A DNA stretch of 64,000 nt from Rhodopseudomonas julia (GTDB taxonomy: Bacteria > Pseudomonadota > Alphaproteobacteria > Rhizobiales > Afifellaceae). The stretch is taken from positions 992,001 through 1,056,000 of the forward strand of contig NZ_JAUSUK010000002.1 in assembly GCF_030813515.1 (NCBI RefSeq). Direction: 5' to 3'. Position 1 is the stretch's first letter. Every line of letters begins with the position of its first letter. The notes under the pieces were generated by a model. The model was not told the origin of the DNA, searched no databases, and saw only the letters and a list, made by a program, of their open reading frames with translations. The position numbers were made by a program, and so were the translations under genes. Below, one piece after another: positions 40,137-48,436 of the stretch.

Positions 40137-40562
40137 CCACTTCCCCAGAACTCGTTCTCATCGTTGGCGTCAGGCAGGGCCAGCGCTCAGCGTCCGATTG
40201 CATGGCTCGCTGATCACGGTCAAGTTTGTACGACTATGTAACAGAAGAACCATGTGGCCCGTTGCCCACGTGCCGGCTGATGCGCCCGTTCTCTGGCGAG
40301 AGACATGTGTGTCTCTTCGTGGCGCTTGTAGGCTCTGGTGAATGACATCAGATTAGGGCGGTCGACGGCGCTGGGTCAGGCTATTCAACCTGCGCATGAC
40401 CGAGAGCGATCGAGGCCGGCAACGGCGCGCGGCGGCTTGCCGGAAGGGTTGAGTTGATCCGCGCAATGTCGCAATGCGCGTCATGCCGCCTTGCACATGC
40501 GGCTTCGGAGTGCAGGTTGCGCCGAATCGTCTTTCTGAGAATGTGAACGTCAGGATCTTTCC
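40137..40562. other. Divergent intergenic region between the permease and FabF-like genes
   Basis: 426 bases without a supportable gene. It contains the dyad AGAGACA-TGTG-TGTCTCT at 40299-40316, a possible operator, and two direct copies of CGCAATG near 40465-40480. No clear promoter for either gene stands out. The dyad found ahead of the binding-protein gene at 34766 is not repeated here. Confidence 0.45.
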
Positions 40563-41834
40563 ATGAACCCGAACAAGCGTGTGGTCGTGACTGGACTCGG
40601 CGTCGTCTCGCCGCTCGGCTGCGGTGTGGACCTCGTCTGGAGCCGGTTGATCGAAGCCCGCTCCGGCATCCGCGCACTCCCCGACGATGTCGTCCCCGAT
40701 ATCCCGTCCAAGATCGGCGGTGTCGTTCCCTCCCTTTCCGATGATGCGGAAGGCGGCTTCGAGCCCACGCGCGTGGTGCCGGAGAAAGACCTCAAGAAGA
40801 TGGACCGCTTCATCCAGATGGCGATGGTGGCGGCGGAAGAGGCCCTCGGGCAGGCCGACTGGCATCCCGAGGATGAAGGAGAGCGCGAGCGCACCGGTAC
40901 GGTGATCGGTTCGGGCGTCGGCGGCTTTCCGGCAATGCGGGCGGCCGCAGACCTGACCACGGCCCGCGGTGCGCGGCGTCTGTCGCCTTTTCTCGTTCCG
41001 TCGTTCCTGGTCAACTTGGCTGCGGGTCAGGTCTCTATCCGGCACCATTTTCGCGGGCCGATCGGCGCGCCCGTCACGGCCTGCGCGGCCAGCGTGCAGG
41101 CGATCGGCGATGCGGCGCGGCTGATCCGGGACGGCGAGGCGGATGTGATTCTGGCGGGCGGCGCGGAGGCCTGCATCGACCGCGTCAGCCTTGGCGGGTT
41201 TGCGGCGGCACGGGCGCTTTCCACGCATTTCAACGAGACGCCCGAAAAGGCCTCACGGCCGTTCGATCGCGATCACGACGGCTTCGTGATGGGCGAGGGC
41301 GCGGCCATGCTGGTGCTGGAGACCCTGGAACATGCCGAAGCGCGCGGCGCGACGCCGATCGCGGAAGTCCTCGGATATGGGACCACTGCCGACGCCTATC
41401 ATCTGACGGCTGGCCCGGAAGATGGGGCCGGTAACCGCCGCGCCATGGCCATCGCGCTTCGGCAGGCCGGTATTGAACCTTCTGCCGTCGGCTATCTCAA
41501 CGCGCACGCGACGTCGACGCCTGTTGGCGACGCCGGTGAGCTTGCCGGTGTCAGGTCCGTCTTCGGCGACCACAAGGTTGCGATTTCGTCGACCAAATCG
41601 GCGACAGGCCATCTTCTCGGCGCGGCCGGCGGATTGGAGGCGGTCTTTACCATTCTGGCGTTGCGCGACGGCATTCTGCCGCCGACCCTCAACCTGGAAA
41701 ATCCGATGGAAGGCGCAGAGGGCCTCGATCTCATCGGGCCTGAAGCCCGCGAGCAGAAGGTCGATGTCGCCATGTCGAACGGCTTCGGCTTTGGCGGCGT
41801 GAACGCCAGCGTCGTTCTGAAGCGCTGGAACTGA
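40563..41834 (+). CDS. 3-oxoacyl-ACP synthase II (FabF/KAS II family)
   Basis: 423 residues. Condensing-enzyme triad is complete: Cys174 in VTACAASVQAIG, His315 in NAHATSTPVGD, His350 in KSATGHLLGAAGG. The start MNPNKRVVVTGLGVVSPLG is standard. It is not beside acpP, fabD or fabG here, so it may be a second FabF with a specialised role rather than the main one of the fab cluster. Ended by a 12-bp hairpin. Confidence 0.88.
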   Translation: MNPNKRVVVTGLGVVSPLGCGVDLVWSRLIEARSGIRALPDDVVPDIPSKIGGVVPSLSDDAEGGFEPTRVVPEKDLKKMDRFIQMAMVAAEEALGQADWHPEDEGERERTGTVIGSGVGGFPAMRAAADLTTARGARRLSPFLVPSFLVNLAAGQVSIRHHFRGPIGAPVTACAASVQAIGDAARLIRDGEADVILAGGAEACIDRVSLGGFAAARALSTHFNETPEKASRPFDRDHDGFVMGEGAAMLVLETLEHAEARGATPIAEVLGYGTTADAYHLTAGPEDGAGNRRAMAIALRQAGIEPSAVGYLNAHATSTPVGDAGELAGVRSVFGDHKVAISSTKSATGHLLGAAGGLEAVFTILALRDGILPPTLNLENPMEGAEGLDLIGPEAREQKVDVAMSNGFGFGGVNASVVLKRWN

Positions 41835-41856
41835 CGGCGCAGATCAATTTTTCAGG

Positions 41857-41885
41857 AAGGGCGGCTCATGTTGTGAGCCGCCCTT
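41857..41885 (+). terminator. Hairpin after the FabF-like gene
   Basis: Perfect 12-bp stem, AAGGGCGGCTCA with TGAGCCGCCCTT, around a 5-base loop 22 bases after the stop. No long T run follows, so it may terminate weakly or protect the RNA end. Confidence 0.65.
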
Positions 41886-42146
41886 CGTCGGTATCAGCGT
41901 CATTGGCCGGGCGGCGGATAAGCAGCCCGGCCGGCGCGACTCGCGGATTTTTCAGCCGCGGCTTTTTCATCTCGTAAAACTCATTGTCGCCACACGTGCC
42001 GTCCCATAGGACGGGGCGGGTGGGAGGCGTCCGTCGCCGCTTTAAGCGACCGACCGCGGCGGAGCACGGCCCCATTCTGCCCTGTGACCTGGAACGTCGT
42101 TTCTTGGTCGGGGCAGAAAAGGAAAGTCTCCAAGAAGGACAATGCG
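41886..42146 (+). other. Intergenic region before the TPP-enzyme gene
   Basis: About 260 bases (312 counting the hairpin) with no gene. A small stem CGCGG/CCGCG followed by GCTTTTTC near 41941-41970 may be a second terminator. The AAGAAGGAC ahead of 42147 is the ribosome-binding site of the next gene. Confidence 0.4.
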
Positions 42147-43685
42147 ATGAACGGCGCACATAGCCTCGTCAGAACCCTCCTCAATCAAGGCGTCGACACC
42201 TGTTTCGCCAATCCCGGGACGAGCGAGATGCACTTCGTCGCGGCGCTCGACCAGATCGACGGCATGCGCTGTGTCCTCGGGCTGCAGGAGAACGTCGTCA
42301 CGGGGATGGCCGATGGCTATGCGCGGATCGCTGGCAGGCCGGCCTGCACGCTTCTGCATTGCGGGCCTGGCCTCGCGAACGGCCTCGCCAATCTCCACAA
42401 CGCGCGCCGGGCAAGAGCCGCGATCGTCAACATCGTCGGTGACCAGGCGACGTATCATCGCCCGCACGACGCGCCACTGACGATGGATACGAGCAGCCTC
42501 GCCCATACGGTTTCCGGCTTCGTGCGTTCTTCAAGCTCTGCTGCCGATGTCGGGCGGGATGCCGCGGCCGCGACGCAGGCCGCGCGTGCGCTGCCTGGGC
42601 AGGTCGCGACCCTGATCCTGCCGTCCGATACGTGCTGGAGCGAGGGCGGGATCGTGGCCGAGGCTCTGCCGGCGCTGCCCGCGGCACCGCTCGATCCCCA
42701 TTCCATCGAGACGGCCGCGCGGATGCTGCAGAGCGGCCGCGAGACCCTCATCCTCCTCGGTGGGGCCGGGCTGCTCCAGCCGGCCCAGGAGCTCGCCTGG
42801 CGCGTGGCGCAAGCGACGGGTGCCACACTCATGGCGGATTTCGTCTGCGGGCAGGTGGCGCGAGGGCAGGGCCGCGTGCCGCTCGCCCGGGTTCCTTATG
42901 TGGCCGAAGCGGCGCGGGCCGCGCTTGAGCGATTCGAGCAGATTATTCTCGTCGCGGCAAAGCCGCCGGTCTCCTTCTTCGGGTATCCCGGTCAGCCCTC
43001 GATCGAATATCGCGCGGAGGCAGAGCTGCAGACATTGGCGCGCGGCGACCAGGATGTTGTGGTCGCGCTCCAGGCGCTCATCGATGAGCTTGGAGCTCCT
43101 CCTGCGGCAATGCCGGATCCGGGACCGCGGCCGGAGGTGGCACACGGCGCGCCGACGTCTGAAGGTCTGGCCCGCACCGTCGCGGCCCTGATGCCGGAGA
43201 ATGCCATCCTCTGCGAGGAGGCTATCTCCTATAGCCGTGGCTTGTACGATGAGACCTATGCCGCGCCGGCGCACGACATGCTGCACCTCGCCGGCGGAGC
43301 GATTGGCGATGGCATGCCCGTCGCGACGGGAGCTGCTGTTGCAGGCGCGGGGCGTCGGGTGATCAATCTCCAGGCCGACGGTTCGGCCATGTACACGATC
43401 CAATCGCTGTGGACGCAGGCGCGCGAGCGACTGCCGGTCACGACCGTCATCTTGAACAACCGCCAATATGCGATCCTGCTCGGCGAGTACGCCAATGTCG
43501 GTGCGACGCCGGGAGCGACGGCGATGCAGATGCTCGACCTCGGCAATCCCGATCTCGGCTGGATCCAGCTTGCCGAAGGCATGGGTGTCGAGGCCGCACG
43601 CGCAAAAACGCTGGAGGAGCTTGCAGACCTGATGCGGGCAAGCTTCGGGCGCGAGGGGCCGTTCCTGATCGAATTGATGATCTGA
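42147..43685 (+). CDS. Thiamine-diphosphate-dependent enzyme, acetolactate-synthase large-subunit-like
   Basis: 512 residues. N-terminal pyrimidine domain with GLQENVVTGMADGYAR, which holds the catalytic glutamate; C-terminal diphosphate domain with QADGSAMYTIQSLWTQAR and VILNNRQYAI, i.e. the DG...NN Mg/ThDP motif with Ala in place of the usual first Gly. This subgroup is often annotated as acetolactate synthase or benzoylformate-decarboxylase-like, but real activities are largely unknown. No small regulatory subunit or ilvC nearby, so a branched-chain biosynthetic role is doubtful. Confidence 0.85.
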   Translation: MNGAHSLVRTLLNQGVDTCFANPGTSEMHFVAALDQIDGMRCVLGLQENVVTGMADGYARIAGRPACTLLHCGPGLANGLANLHNARRARAAIVNIVGDQATYHRPHDAPLTMDTSSLAHTVSGFVRSSSSAADVGRDAAAATQAARALPGQVATLILPSDTCWSEGGIVAEALPALPAAPLDPHSIETAARMLQSGRETLILLGGAGLLQPAQELAWRVAQATGATLMADFVCGQVARGQGRVPLARVPYVAEAARAALERFEQIILVAAKPPVSFFGYPGQPSIEYRAEAELQTLARGDQDVVVALQALIDELGAPPAAMPDPGPRPEVAHGAPTSEGLARTVAALMPENAILCEEAISYSRGLYDETYAAPAHDMLHLAGGAIGDGMPVATGAAVAGAGRRVINLQADGSAMYTIQSLWTQARERLPVTTVILNNRQYAILLGEYANVGATPGATAMQMLDLGNPDLGWIQLAEGMGVEAARAKTLEELADLMRASFGREGPFLIELMI

Positions 43686-43873
43686 GGCTCTCGGCTCGCC
43701 TGATTCGTCCGGCGGGCCGAGATCATTCTGCCGCAGCACGTGAAATGCAGCTTGGCTGCGAGCCCAAACGCGGGCTCACGGTCACGGGAAGCTGTCTGAC
43801 GGTTCTGTTCTCGGGAAAGGCGGCGCCTCGCGCCGTATTCTCGGGGCGAATCGCATGTGCGAAGCCGGGAGAA

Positions 43874-43949
43874 TGGTACGCCCAAGGGGAATCGAACCCC
43901 TGTTTCCGCCGTGAAAGGGCGGCGTCCTAGACCGCTAGACGATGGGCGC
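43874..43949 (-). tRNA. tRNA-Glu (anticodon TTC)
   Basis: 76 bases including an encoded CCA. Reads GCGCCCATCGTCTAG at the 5' end; anticodon stem CCGCC/GGCGG encloses loop CTTTCAC, giving TTC; T-arm AGGGGTTCGATTCCCCT. Acceptor stem GCGCCCA pairs with TGGGCGT (one G-T pair). Confidence 0.95.
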
Positions 43950-43960
43950 TTCGCGGCGCC

Positions 43961-43989
43961 TTATAGTCGGGCACGGCGCCGCAAACAAG
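43961..43989 (-). promoter_or_regulatory. Promoter of tRNA-Glu
   Basis: On the minus strand CTTGTT, 17-base spacer, CTATAA, with the -10 box ending 12 bases before the mature tRNA. A strong match to the alphaproteobacterial consensus. Confidence 0.6.
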
Positions 43990-44086
43990 TCATGCAAGGA
44001 AAATCATATGTGGGAAATTTGATTGGCCTTGCCAGGCCTCTCGCTCAGACGGTCGGCGAGGGCCGCGCGCCTGGGCGAAAGCGCTC

Positions 44087-44527
44087 TTACCAGGAGCCGG
44101 TGTTCTGCATCGAGGCCCAGGGCTCGGCCGGCGGCAACGCGTCGCCTTTTTGCAGAAGCTCGATCGAGATCCCGTCCGGCGAGCGCACGAACGCCATATG
44201 GCCGTCGCGCGGGGGGCGGTTGATCGTCACACCGCCATCCATCAACTTCTGGCAGGTGTCGTAGATGTTGTCCGTAGCGAAGGCGAGATGGCCGAAATTC
44301 CGGCCGCCGTCGTATTCTTCCGGGTCCCAGTTGTAAGTGAGCTCCAGGAGCGGTGCGCGTTCCGTCTCCGCACGGGCCTTGTCATCCGGCGCTGCGAGGA
44401 AGATCAGCGTGAAGCGGCCTTTCTCGCTCTCGCTGCGGCGGACCTCTTCCATCCCGAGCTTGTTGCAGTAGAAGTCGAGCGACTGGTCGACGTCTTTGAT
44501 GCGCACCATAGTGTGCAGATATTTCAT
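44087..44527 (-). CDS. gloA: Lactoylglutathione lyase (glyoxalase I)
   Basis: Detoxifies methylglyoxal as its glutathione hemithioacetal; 146 residues. The four metal ligands are at expected places: His5 (YLHTMVRI), Glu62 (PLLELTYNW), His80 (NFGHLAF) and Glu123 (GISIELLQ). Start ATG 44527 follows GGAGG by eight bases. Divergent from the sirtuin gene, with only 34 bases between the starts. Confidence 0.93.
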   Translation of the reverse strand: MKYLHTMVRIKDVDQSLDFYCNKLGMEEVRRSESEKGRFTLIFLAAPDDKARAETERAPLLELTYNWDPEEYDGGRNFGHLAFATDNIYDTCQKLMDGGVTINRPPRDGHMAFVRSPDGISIELLQKGDALPPAEPWASMQNTGSW

Positions 44528-44561
44528 TGCATGCCTCCGTGAGTGGTTGGCGGGAAAGCTT

Positions 44562-45365
44562 ATGGCACAGATCCAAACTGACAATGACACGCTCTCGGGT
44601 GAGGTCGCGCATCTCCAGCGTCTGGTCGATGAGGCGAAGGCGATCGTCGCCTTCTGCGGGGCCGGTATTTCGACCGAATCAGGAATTCCAGATTTTCGTT
44701 CGCCCGGTGGTATCTGGTCGAAGATGGAGCCGATCACCTACCAGGAATTCATGGCGAGCGAGGAGGTGCGGCTTGAGGATTGGCGGCGGCGTTTCATGCT
44801 CGACGAAATCTATTCGAAGGCCGAGCCGAACATCGCGCACCGTGTCCTTGCCCATCTCGTTGCGGAAGGGCGCTCGCCGGGGGTGGTCACCCAAAATGTC
44901 GACGGATTGCACCAACGGGCCGGCCTGCCGCCCGAATATCTCGTCGAGCTTCACGGCAATGCCACCTATGCGCATTGTCTCGACTGCCGCGAGCCCTTCA
45001 CGCTCGGCGAAGTCCATAAAATGATCGAAGCGAAAGGTGAAAGCCCGCGCTGCCCCGATTGCGGTGGTTTCATCAAGAGCGCGATCATTTCCTTCGGCGA
45101 GGCGATGCCCGAACATGAGATGCGGCGGGCATTCGAGCTTGCCAAGGAATGCGATTTGATGATCGTCCTCGGCTCGTCGCTGGTGGTCCATCCGGCAGCT
45201 ACAATACCGCTCGTTGCCAAGCAGTCTGGAGCACGACTGGTGATTTTGAATCGGGAGGAGACGCCTCTCGACGACGTCGCGGACAGCTGTTTTTCGGGCG
45301 AGATCGGTGCGCTTCTTAGTGCTTTATTTCCCGAGCTCCGCGGTGGTGCACAAGGAAAGCCGTGA
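44562..45365 (+). CDS. NAD-dependent protein deacylase (sirtuin, Sir2 family)
   Basis: 267 residues. NAD site GAGIS at 33-37 and TQNVDGLH near 110-117; catalytic His131 (ELHGNA); zinc site Cys139, Cys142, Cys164 and Cys167. Start at ATG 44562 (MAQIQTDND); an earlier in-frame ATG would overlap the divergent gloA start. Acyl specificity cannot be told: I do not see the Tyr-X-X-Arg pair of desuccinylases clearly. Removes acyl groups from lysines of cytosolic proteins. Confidence 0.92.
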   Translation: MAQIQTDNDTLSGEVAHLQRLVDEAKAIVAFCGAGISTESGIPDFRSPGGIWSKMEPITYQEFMASEEVRLEDWRRRFMLDEIYSKAEPNIAHRVLAHLVAEGRSPGVVTQNVDGLHQRAGLPPEYLVELHGNATYAHCLDCREPFTLGEVHKMIEAKGESPRCPDCGGFIKSAIISFGEAMPEHEMRRAFELAKECDLMIVLGSSLVVHPAATIPLVAKQSGARLVILNREETPLDDVADSCFSGEIGALLSALFPELRGGAQGKP

Positions 45366-45490
45366 AAACTTCTTAAAGGTCTTGTGGCCTCTGGCCGCAC
45401 CGATGTTATGCTTTTTTGCACGAATCAATGGACCGATTTTGGAAGCGCTGCCGTTCGCAGGCTCGAAGGTCCTCGATGGAGTGGTCTCGT

Positions 45491-46066
45491 ATGGGCTTCA
45501 AGCCGCAAGCGGATGTCCGCGAAGACGCTGTTCGCGACGAGGCCGCGTCTGAGGTGATCGAAGTTTCGGGCCATATCAAATGGTTCGATGTCGCCAAGGG
45601 GTACGGCTTCATCGTGCCCGACAACGGCATGCCGGACGTCTTGTTGCATGTCACATGTCTCAGGCGGGACGGTTTTCAGGCCGCCTATGAAGGCGCCCGC
45701 GTGGTGTGCGAGGTGCTGCCGGGCGCAAAGGGACTGCAGGCGATGCGCGTCCTTGCGATGGACGAAAGCGAGGCGCCACACCCGTCCACATTGCCACCGA
45801 CGAGCCAGCGCAGCACGGTCACGCCGACGAGCCCGCTCGTGACGGCAACGGTCAAATGGTTCAACCGTCTGAAGGGTTACGGCTTCGTCACGGAAGGCGA
45901 TGACGCTCCCGACATTTTCGTCCACATGGAAACCTTGCGGCGCTTCGGAATGGCCGAGCTTCGCCCGGGTCAGCTTGTGCTCGTGCGCTACGGCGAGGGC
46001 GAAAAGGGCCTGATGGCCGCCGAGATCCGGCCACATTCGGGCGGCCATATTCCCGTGTCCCACTGA
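45491..46066 (+). CDS. Protein with two cold-shock domains
   Basis: 191 residues from ATG 45491 after GGAG. First cold-shock domain at about 24-90 ([15 protein letters not shown], then VLLHV), second at about 117-182 ([16 protein letters not shown], then DIFVH); each keeps RNP1 and RNP2. The domains are joined by a Pro/Ser/Thr linker. This double layout is common in Hyphomicrobiales and differs from the single-domain ~70-residue CspA. Likely binds single-stranded RNA or DNA. Probably in one unit with the DUF192 gene 61 bases downstream. Confidence 0.9.
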   Translation: MGFKPQADVREDAVRDEAASEVIEVSGHIKWFDVAKGYGFIVPDNGMPDVLLHVTCLRRDGFQAAYEGARVVCEVLPGAKGLQAMRVLAMDESEAPHPSTLPPTSQRSTVTPTSPLVTATVKWFNRLKGYGFVTEGDDAPDIFVHMETLRRFGMAELRPGQLVLVRYGEGEKGLMAAEIRPHSGGHIPVSH

Positions 46067-46127
46067 TTTCCCAATGTCTCGGGCGGTCGGGACCGTATCT
46101 CTCATCTTGAACTGAAGGCTTGGTGTG

Positions 46128-46577
46128 ATGGCAGTCCGGCTGCTCTCTTTCTTCGTCAGTCTCGTTCTGTTGGCGGCAGGCGCCGCGGCCCAAGGGGCGA
46201 CCGAGCCGCTCACCATCGAGAGCGCCAAGGGTTCGCATACCTTCAATGTGGAGCTTGCTCTCACCCAACAGGAGCGGTCGCGCGGTCTCATGTACCGCCG
46301 TGAGGTGCCGCGCGGGACCGGCATGCTCTTCGATTTCGGCTCCGACCGCCCGATCACCATGTGGATGAAAAACACCTACGTGCCTCTCGACATGGTGTTC
46401 ATCGGCTCCGACCATAAAGTGCAGAGCATCGCCAAGGAGACGACGCCCCTGTCTGAAACGACGATCGCCTCTGAGCGGCCGGTGCGTTTCGTGCTCGAAG
46501 TGGCCGGTGGGACGGCGGACCGGCTTCATATCCGGCCGGGCGATCGGGTTTCGGGACAAGCGATCGAGCGAAACTGA
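46128..46577 (+). CDS. Secreted DUF192 protein
   Basis: 149 residues from ATG 46128 (a GTG one codon earlier is possible). Signal peptide MAVRLLSFFVSLVLLAAGAA, likely cut near AAAQG. The mature part is a DUF192 domain: VELALTQQERSRGLMYRREV, GTGMLFDFGSDRPITMWMKN and YVPLDMVFIGSD. Members are small extracytoplasmic proteins of unknown biochemical role, frequent next to cold-shock genes in this group. Confidence 0.88.
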   Translation: MAVRLLSFFVSLVLLAAGAAAQGATEPLTIESAKGSHTFNVELALTQQERSRGLMYRREVPRGTGMLFDFGSDRPITMWMKNTYVPLDMVFIGSDHKVQSIAKETTPLSETTIASERPVRFVLEVAGGTADRLHIRPGDRVSGQAIERN

Positions 46578-46648
46578 CGGGCTGCCCGTTTCGCCCTCGA
46601 AAGATGTCAAGCAGATAGGCGCGTCAGATCAGCTGTTGCGAGCTGCCC

Positions 46649-47014
46649 TCAGGCTGATCGGGCACGCTTTCGTTCCGCCTTCTCAAAATCCTCCAGAACT
46701 TTGGCGCCCGGCAGGTTGGTGACGAAGCCGTGGAGGACGAGCGCGACCATGAAAGCGGTGGTGAAATCGTCGAGATCGACATCGGGCCTGTCGCCCATGC
46801 GGCGAATCCAGGAATAGACGGAGATGTCTTCAAACAATCGGTCTGTCGGGACGGATTGTCCGCCGCCCAGCCGTTCCAGTCCGAAATCGGTCACCGCCCA
46901 TTGACGGCCCTGCCACAAGACCCCGTCTTGTGGGCCGATCACGGAGGAGGGGGACTTCTCCCCAGACGTTGAAACGGCGGGTGGTTGGTCGGTTGCAGGC
47001 TCGTCGTTCATCAT
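46649..47014 (-). CDS. Conserved-looking hypothetical protein, 121 aa
   Basis: Unrecognised. The first ~25 residues are polar and Pro/Ser-rich; the rest contains QGRQWAVTDFGLERLG, RLFEDISVYSWIRRMGDRPD and DFTTAFMVALVLHGF, and looks like a compact mixed fold. No signal peptide. GGAG lies eight bases before the start (ATG-ATG, 47014 or 47011). Convergent with the DUF192 gene and next to tRNA-Pro. Codon use is like the neighbours, so it is probably a real core gene. Confidence 0.6.
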   Translation of the reverse strand: MMNDEPATDQPPAVSTSGEKSPSSVIGPQDGVLWQGRQWAVTDFGLERLGGGQSVPTDRLFEDISVYSWIRRMGDRPDVDLDDFTTAFMVALVLHGFVTNLPGAKVLEDFEKAERKRARSA

Positions 47015-47186
47015 TCATTTCTCCAGAATTGCGGCGGGCTTAGCAAAGTGCCGGCATTTTGGACAATGGTTGGAGGACAGTCCGGAGGCCGCGAGCTGGC
47101 TCGTGAGGACGACACAGGACGGCGGCGAAGGTGACGGTGCCGTTTTCCGGAATTCTGGGCTTTCGCCTTCATCCTCACTTTCCCGC

Positions 47187-47215
47187 TTGCGCCGGCGGCG
47201 TCAGCCCCCTAGTTT
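47187..47215 (+). promoter_or_regulatory. Promoter of tRNA-Pro
   Basis: TTGCGC, 17-base spacer, TAGTTT, ending 17 bases before the mature tRNA. Confidence 0.45.
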
Positions 47216-47232
47216 CCGCGCAATTGTGGCGT

Positions 47233-47279
<47 letters not shown>

Positions 47280-47309
<30 letters not shown>

Positions 47310-47357
47310 TTAAGCCTCTGATAATCAAGATATTTTGGGTCGGTCATTTCGTCTGAC
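47280..47357. repeat. Left attachment-type direct repeat (attL)
   Basis: 78 bases: the 30-base 3' end of tRNA-Pro plus 48 bases beyond it. Differs from the right copy at three sites only, all C/T changes. The CRISPR array begins about ten bases further on. Confidence 0.9.
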
Positions 47358-47368
47358 GATGTGCCGCC

Positions 47369-47928
47369 AACGATCATTGGCGGCCCTGCGTGAGGGCGAC
47401 ATCCGCAGCCCCGTTCCCCTCTCAGATTGAAGCGTTTCGATCCACGCCCCTGCGTGAGGGGCGACTGCCGATCGACGCGGACGACACGGCCTTTCAGGAG
47501 TTTCGATCCACGCCCCTGCGTGAGGGGCGACGCTATCTCGACGCTTTCGCGCAGGTGCAGGCGAAGTTTCGATCCACGCCCCTGCGTGAGGGGCGACATC
47601 ACTGCCGCAGCCGGGGTCAGCTGAGGCTGAGTTTCGATCCACGCCCCTGCGTGAGGGGCGACCACGCCGGCGGCCGAGATGTTTCTCGCAGACCAGTTTC
47701 GATCCACGCCCCTGCGTGAGGGGCGACCTGGCGACCTAATTTGCAACATCAATGGGTCAGCCGTTTCGATCCACGCCCCTGCGTGAGGGGCGACCAGCCG
47801 CTGTCAACGGCGCGCCAGCGCTTGTTTCCGTTTCGATCCACGCCCCTGCGTGAGGGGCGACATGCGGTCAAGAACGTCGGCTCCGGGCTGGCAGCCGTTT
47901 CGATCCACGCCCCTGCGTGAGGGGCGAC
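47369..47928 (-). CRISPR. Type I-C CRISPR array, 8 perfect repeats plus 1 degenerate, 8 spacers
   Basis: 32-base repeats at 47434, 47500, 47566, 47631, 47696, 47763, 47830 and 47897 (starts), all identical. On the minus strand each begins GTCGCCCCTCACG and ends GTGGATCGAAAC, the I-C pattern, and can form a 7-bp stem CGCCCCT/AGGGGCG. Spacers are 33-35 bases and all differ. The ninth repeat (about 47369-47400) is damaged: it keeps CGATC and CCTGCGTGAGGG but has changes and indels, as expected for the leader-distal end. Transcription is therefore leftwards from the cas2 side. Spacer targets cannot be determined here. Confidence 0.97.
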
Positions 47929-48142
47929 CGCCTCAAGATAAAGCGAGACCAGGTCAGAGAAAACGACGATGTTTGCGCGAACCGTGCCTCGGCGTGCGTC
48001 TGGAGGACGGCGCGCCGGGAAGTGCGTCCGTTTCAGTGCAGTGTTTTCAGGAGGTTGAGACTTGCGCGAACCTGCCGGGAAAACGCGGCACGCTTGCGGT
48101 TCGCGACAGCTCTTCAGCGTTGCCACCGCTTTCGGTGGAGGA
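47929..48142 (-). promoter_or_regulatory. CRISPR leader region
   Basis: 214 bases between cas2 and the first repeat. It should hold the leader and promoter of the array, read leftwards; the part next to the first repeat is locally richer in A/T. A hairpin CCACCG-AAAG-CGGTGG (48123-48138) lies just after the cas2 stop and may end the cas transcript. No clear -35/-10 pair was found. Confidence 0.6.
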
Positions 48143-48433
48143 TCATACGATCAGGGGGCCTTCTAGATCGGATGCTGGCTTGGCGCCAACATGCTCGACG
48201 CGGCGTTGCCCTTTTGCGCCGAGATAATAATAGCGCAAGCTGTCGGCTGCCGGATCGATAATGCCTTCCAGCCGCGCCTTCAGTTTCGTCCATTGGGCCG
48301 GGTCGACCTCAATCTCGAAGACCGAGAATTGCACGCGCTGGCCGAAATCGCGGCAAGCCTTGGCGATGCGTCGGAGCCGCCTGGCACCGCCCGGGTCACT
48401 CGTTCTCACGTCATAGGTTACGAGAACCAGCAT
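48143..48433 (-). CDS. cas2: CRISPR-associated endonuclease Cas2
   Basis: 96 residues. [10 protein letters not shown] at the start has the conserved Asp, and the ferredoxin-like core with [16 protein letters not shown] follows; the end [19 protein letters not shown] is typical of the I-C type. Structural partner of Cas1 in spacer integration. Three bases after cas1 and last in the cas operon, next to the leader. Confidence 0.95.
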   Translation of the reverse strand: MLVLVTYDVRTSDPGGARRLRRIAKACRDFGQRVQFSVFEIEVDPAQWTKLKARLEGIIDPAADSLRYYYLGAKGQRRVEHVGAKPASDLEGPLIV

Positions 48434-48436
48434 CGT

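Noticed and set aside
47390-47719. ORFs with repeated peptides such as FDPRPCVRGD across the array, on both strands
   Set aside because: Translated CRISPR repeats, not protein repeats.
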